A stretch of 38,610 nt of DNA. It comes from Prolixibacteraceae bacterium. Its GTDB lineage: Bacteria > Bacteroidota > Bacteroidia > Bacteroidales > Prolixibacteraceae. Below the pieces are notes generated by a model. The model did not search any database. It saw only the letters and a program-made list of their open reading frames with translations, and was not told where the DNA came from. The position numbers were made by a program, and so were the translations under genes. Shown one piece after another: positions 35,580 through 38,610 of this stretch (position 1 is the first letter of the stretch; the number at the start of each line of letters is the position of its first letter). The DNA is taken from NCBI GenBank assembly GCA_016931385.1, contig JAFGEV010000141.1, positions 1 through 38,610 on the forward strand. Reading direction: 5' to 3'.

Positions 35580-36824
35580 ATGATTGAATATACGAAACAT
35601 GTTTTACCAAACGGACTGAGGGTGCTAGTCCATCAAGACACAACTACGCCAATGGCTGCTGTTAATGTATTGTATGATGTAGGCGCCCGTGACGAAGATC
35701 CTCAAAAAACAGGCTTTGCTCACTTATTCGAGCATCTGATGTTTGGAGGTTCGGTGAACATCCCCGATTTTGATACGCCCGTTCAGGAAGTTGGAGGTGA
35801 AAACAACGCCTTCACAACAAACGATGTAACAAACTATTACATTACCCTGCCTGCACAAAATATCGAAACGGCTTTCTGGCTTGAGGCTGATCGTATGCTC
35901 GAATTGGCCTTTAGTCCACAAAGCCTTGAAGTGCAGAGGAATGTGGTGATAGAGGAGTTTAAACAGCGGTATCTGAATCAGCCTTATGGCGATGTGTCTC
36001 CTCTTATCAGGGAGTTGTGTTATACCGTTCATCCCTACAGGTGGCCCACCATTGGGAAAGATATTCTGCACATCGAAAATGCCACGCTCGATGATGTGAA
36101 GAAGTTCTTTTTTACGCATTATGCACCTAATAATGCCGTGTTGGCTGTGAGTGGCAATGTTGAACCTGATGCAGTTTTCAAACTGGCTGAAAAGTGGTTT
36201 GGCGATATACCATCACGAAGAATACCCCTAAGGGATTTGCCCGTTGAGCCTGTTCAGTCACATTCACGCGAAAAGCATGTAAAAAGGGACGTTCCTTACG
36301 ACGGACTGTATATCTCGTTTCACATGGATGGAAAATTGGGCGCCGATTATTACGTTACCGACTTGATTTCAGATATTTTATCGAACGGCCATTCTTCACG
36401 AATGTATCGCCGTTTGGTAATTGAAGAAAAGTTGTTTGGCGAACTTGATGCCTATATTTCGGGCGATACCGACCCGGGTTTGTTTACAGTGGCAGGAAAA
36501 CTTATTGAAGGTGTTACATTTGATAAGGCCGGAAAAGCTGTTTGGGACGAACTGGAAAAACTTAAAAATGAAAGTGTGCCGGATAAAGAATTGCGTAAAG
36601 TGATTAATAAAGTTGAAGCCAATTTGGTTTACTCCGAAATAAGTTACCTGAATAAAGCCATGTCGCTGGCAGGTTTTGAACTGCTTGGTGATGTCGGACT
36701 GATTAACCGGCAAATTGGATTATACAACGAAGTTACTCCCGAACGTATTGCCGAAGTGGCAAATAAAGTGTTCAGAATTGAAAATTGTTCCACCTTGTAT
36801 TATGAGCGGACTACCAAAGGATAA
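35580..36824 (+). CDS. M16 family zinc peptidase, catalytic member
   Basis: 414 residues without a signal peptide. The inverted zinc motif H48-L-F-E51-H52 (HLFEH) and the downstream acidic pair E125/E126 in VVIEEFKQR are intact, so this is the active partner of an M16B pair resembling processing-peptidase/PqqF-like proteases. Two M16 half-domains follow the usual order (about 5-200 and 200-410). The next gene overlaps its 3' end by 23 nt and encodes the partner subunit; such pairs form a closed chamber that degrades short peptides. Confidence 0.93.
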   Translation: MIEYTKHVLPNGLRVLVHQDTTTPMAAVNVLYDVGARDEDPQKTGFAHLFEHLMFGGSVNIPDFDTPVQEVGGENNAFTTNDVTNYYITLPAQNIETAFWLEADRMLELAFSPQSLEVQRNVVIEEFKQRYLNQPYGDVSPLIRELCYTVHPYRWPTIGKDILHIENATLDDVKKFFFTHYAPNNAVLAVSGNVEPDAVFKLAEKWFGDIPSRRIPLRDLPVEPVQSHSREKHVKRDVPYDGLYISFHMDGKLGADYYVTDLISDILSNGHSSRMYRRLVIEEKLFGELDAYISGDTDPGLFTVAGKLIEGVTFDKAGKAVWDELEKLKNESVPDKELRKVINKVEANLVYSEISYLNKAMSLAGFELLGDVGLINRQIGLYNEVTPERIAEVANKVFRIENCSTLYYERTTKG

Positions 36825-38115
36825 AAAGAGAAGGCCAGCAGTGAAACCTGTTTCATCGTTTAGGTTTCCCATGCCCGAAAAGCGGAAACTGACCAATGGC
36901 ATTGAAGTGTGGGGGTTGTATGGCGGTAGCCAGGAAATTACCAAGATCGATTTCATGTTCGATGCCGGTACATGGTATCAACCGGCAAATCTGATCGCGG
37001 GTTTTACCAACGGGTTTTTGAACCAGGGCACAACGCAGCGTTCAGCACAACAAATTGCTGAAACATTCGATAATAGCGGGGCTTACCTTCACCTCGCTGC
37101 CGACCAGCAATTCGGCAATGTAAGCGTGTTAACACTGAACAAACACTTTGACCCTGTTTTGGCCGAGACAGCAGGGTTGATCTTTCATCCCACATTTCCC
37201 GAGAAGGAGATAAGCGCACAGATTGCAAAAAAACGGCAGCGCTTTATTGTCGAAAATAAAAAAGTTAAAGTATTGGCACGCAAACATTTTTCTCAGGTAT
37301 TGTTCGGCGATGAACATCCGTATGCCAATACAAACCAGCTTGACGATTACGATGGGGTCACGCGTGAAGCGCTTTTGAAATTTCATGATGAAAACTATTT
37401 AAGGAGGCCTTGCAGGATTGTGGTGTCGGGGAAGTATCCCGAGAATGTATTTGAAATGCTTGATGCGCTTTTCGGGCAACATATTCTCGATGATGGCAGT
37501 GACGATGCTGTTGGCCATTCCATAAAAGGTAAGGAACAAAAAAGGCATTTTGTTGAAAAAGCCGATGCCCTGCAATGTGCAATACAAATGGGCCGGCTTG
37601 TCCCGGGCCGCAATCACCCCGATTTCCCCGGACTTTTGGTGCTGACCACACTGTTGGGAGGTTTCTTCGGTTCAAGGTTAATGGCAAACCTGCGCGAAGA
37701 TAAAGGCTACACCTACGGAATTGGGGCAAACCTGCTTACCCACAGGAATGCATCCTACATTGCAATCATGTCGGAAGTTGGCGCCAAGGTGTATAAAGCG
37801 GCATTGGCCGAAATATATTATGAAATTGAACGCCTGAGGAATGAGCCGGTTGGCAAAGCCGAAATGGAGGTTGTGCGCAGCTACATGCTTGGCGATATGC
37901 TCAGGGGAATTGACGGGATCATTGCAAATTCCGAAAGCCTGAAATCACTGCTCGAAACCGATATGGATTTTTCTTTTTTAGAAACAGTTTTAAAGAAAAT
38001 CCAAACCATACAGCCTGACGAAATTCAGCAACTGGCTGAAAAATATCTGCATAGTGATAGTTTATACGAAGTGGTTGCCGGGCCGGTATTGCATACAACA
38101 TTAAAAATTACCTGA
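36802..38115 (+). CDS. M16 family peptidase-like protein, non-catalytic member
   Basis: The start is set at ATG 36802 (MSGLPKDKKRR), not the track's 36715, because the first 29 track residues are an out-of-frame copy of the upstream gene and have no family similarity. The 437-residue protein has the M16 fold, with FTNGFLNQG where the zinc motif HxxEH would be, so it cannot bind the catalytic zinc. The C-terminal REDKGYTYGIGA motif, used by the inactive subunit of M16B heterodimers to contribute substrate contacts, is conserved. It overlaps the catalytic gene by 23 nt, indicating translational coupling and equal dosage. Confidence 0.9.
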   Translation: MSGLPKDKKRRPAVKPVSSFRFPMPEKRKLTNGIEVWGLYGGSQEITKIDFMFDAGTWYQPANLIAGFTNGFLNQGTTQRSAQQIAETFDNSGAYLHLAADQQFGNVSVLTLNKHFDPVLAETAGLIFHPTFPEKEISAQIAKKRQRFIVENKKVKVLARKHFSQVLFGDEHPYANTNQLDDYDGVTREALLKFHDENYLRRPCRIVVSGKYPENVFEMLDALFGQHILDDGSDDAVGHSIKGKEQKRHFVEKADALQCAIQMGRLVPGRNHPDFPGLLVLTTLLGGFFGSRLMANLREDKGYTYGIGANLLTHRNASYIAIMSEVGAKVYKAALAEIYYEIERLRNEPVGKAEMEVVRSYMLGDMLRGIDGIIANSESLKSLLETDMDFSFLETVLKKIQTIQPDEIQQLAEKYLHSDSLYEVVAGPVLHTTLKIT

Positions 38116-38123
38116 AATTCACT

Positions 38124-38171
38124 GCCCTGAAAGCAGCAGCAAAGGCCGGATGTGCAGGGGCTTTTGTTTTT
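38124..38171 (+). terminator. Weak intrinsic terminator after the M16 pair
   Basis: GCCCTG (38124-38129) can pair with CAGGGGC (38155-38161) with one bulge, followed by TTTTGTTTTT. The loop is 25 nt and the stem short, so the call is tentative; convergent genes here make a terminator expected. Confidence 0.4.
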
Positions 38172-38251
38172 GTAAAAAAATGAAATCTGGCCCAAAATCA
38201 GAAATTTTTAGGGGGTTGTGTTACGGCTACCTTTGTTTGCCACAGTATTTT

Positions 38252-38608
38252 TTAATCATTCAAAACTGCTAATATTAAATCAATTTCTGTCAAATATTCT
38301 AAAAGTATTGGTTTTTTGTAATATTTCCCTTTTTGTTTAATTGATTCTTTAAGATATATTTCTAATCCAATTTCATAATTTCTTTTAATAGGAAATGCAA
38401 ATAAATGACTTAGAAATTCAATTTCATAGAATCCATAGTCATGAATGAAATATTTAAATCTTTTGTCAAGTAAAAATTGGGGTTGTTTAGCCTCTTTCTC
38501 TTGTAATAAGATAAATGGAACATTTCTTGGAAAATAGAAAACGGGGTAATCTCCAATATCATATCTTGCAAATTCCCTTATAAAGTCATATTTTTCTTCA
38601 CTGGCAGA
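38252..38608 (-). CDS. AT-rich hypothetical protein, 3' part, truncated by window edge
   Basis: Reading the minus strand from the right edge gives 118 codons without a stop, ending at TAA (38252-38254). It is absent from the ORF track because no start codon is in the window. The product is rich in aromatic and charged residues (YPVFYFPRNVPFILL, RFKYFIHDYGFYEIEF, EIGLEIYLKESI) and looks like a genuine soluble protein. I do not recognise a family. The DNA is much richer in A and T than the neighbouring genes, which suggests recent acquisition. It runs convergent to the M16 genes. Confidence 0.6.
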   Translation of the reverse strand, partial: SASEEKYDFIREFARYDIGDYPVFYFPRNVPFILLQEKEAKQPQFLLDKRFKYFIHDYGFYEIEFLSHLFAFPIKRNYEIGLEIYLKESIKQKGKYYKKPILLEYLTEIDLILAVLND

Positions 38609-38610
38609 AC

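Noticed and set aside
36715-36801. N-terminal extension of the second M16 protein in the ORF track
   Set aside because: It lies wholly within the upstream M16 gene in another frame and has no M16 similarity; ATG 36802 gives a normal start.

Overview
The window looks like chromosome from an anaerobic or facultatively anaerobic member of the Bacteroidota, probably a marine or sediment lineage near Marinilabiliales/Prolixibacteraceae. The taxonomic guess is inference. The evidence is two SusC/SusD pairs, a one-protein hybrid two-component regulator (HTCS), two proteins with type IX secretion (T9SS) C-terminal sorting domains, many lipoproteins, REP-like palindromes of the GGGCTAAAGCCC type, and an oxygen-sensitive glycyl radical enzyme with its activase.

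Layout. 1-1488: 3' part of a large secreted-type protein (DUF5695-like). 1599-2771: DUF418 membrane protein. 2796-2977: REP-like palindrome cluster. 2998-7349: a three-gene run of GH27 alpha-galactosidase, S9/DPP-IV-type peptidase and a zinc-metallopeptidase-like lipoprotein. 7651-8646: secreted LamG/DUF1349-like protein with a T9SS tail. 8829-12911: HTCS regulator. 13063-19992: degenerate sulfatase-fold lipoprotein, M24 aminopeptidase P and a five-domain T9SS-exported CotH-kinase protein. 20213-31019: small Cys/His protein, SusC1-SusD1-SusC2-SusD2 and a DUF1735-like surface lipoprotein. 31020-31700: non-coding region with a terminator, an orphan promoter, a second terminator and a second REP. 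32831-35266 and 31701-32633, minus strand: glycyl radical enzyme then its activase, separated by a third REP. 35580-38115: active/inactive M16 peptidase pair. 38252 to the right edge, minus strand: AT-rich partial gene absent from the ORF track.

The main new observation is a shared operator. Four intergenic sites carry a direct repeat of ACATTT (or a near match) with starts exactly 21 bp apart, joined by an A(G/C)TTTnnTnA-type core. Each is followed by a Bacteroidota -7-like element 33-34 bp after the start of the second half-site. Three sites precede transcription units: the LamG-like gene, sulfatase-M24-CotH, and the SusC/D operon. All surround the HTCS gene, whose AraC-type DNA-binding domain is the obvious candidate reader. 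The fourth site (31307-31368) faces no gene. It should start a roughly 150-nt transcript with no usable ORF that ends at a clean intrinsic terminator at 31496-31523. This is a candidate small RNA under the same regulator, or the relic of a lost unit.

The units with operators contain no recognisable glycoside hydrolase. They combine two SusC/D uptake systems, surface binding proteins, a CotH-kinase exoprotein, a peptidase and a sulfatase homologue that has lost most of its catalytic residues. The nearby GH27 alpha-galactosidase run has no such operator. The ligand is therefore uncertain and may be a glycoconjugate or peptide-bearing substrate rather than a plain polysaccharide.
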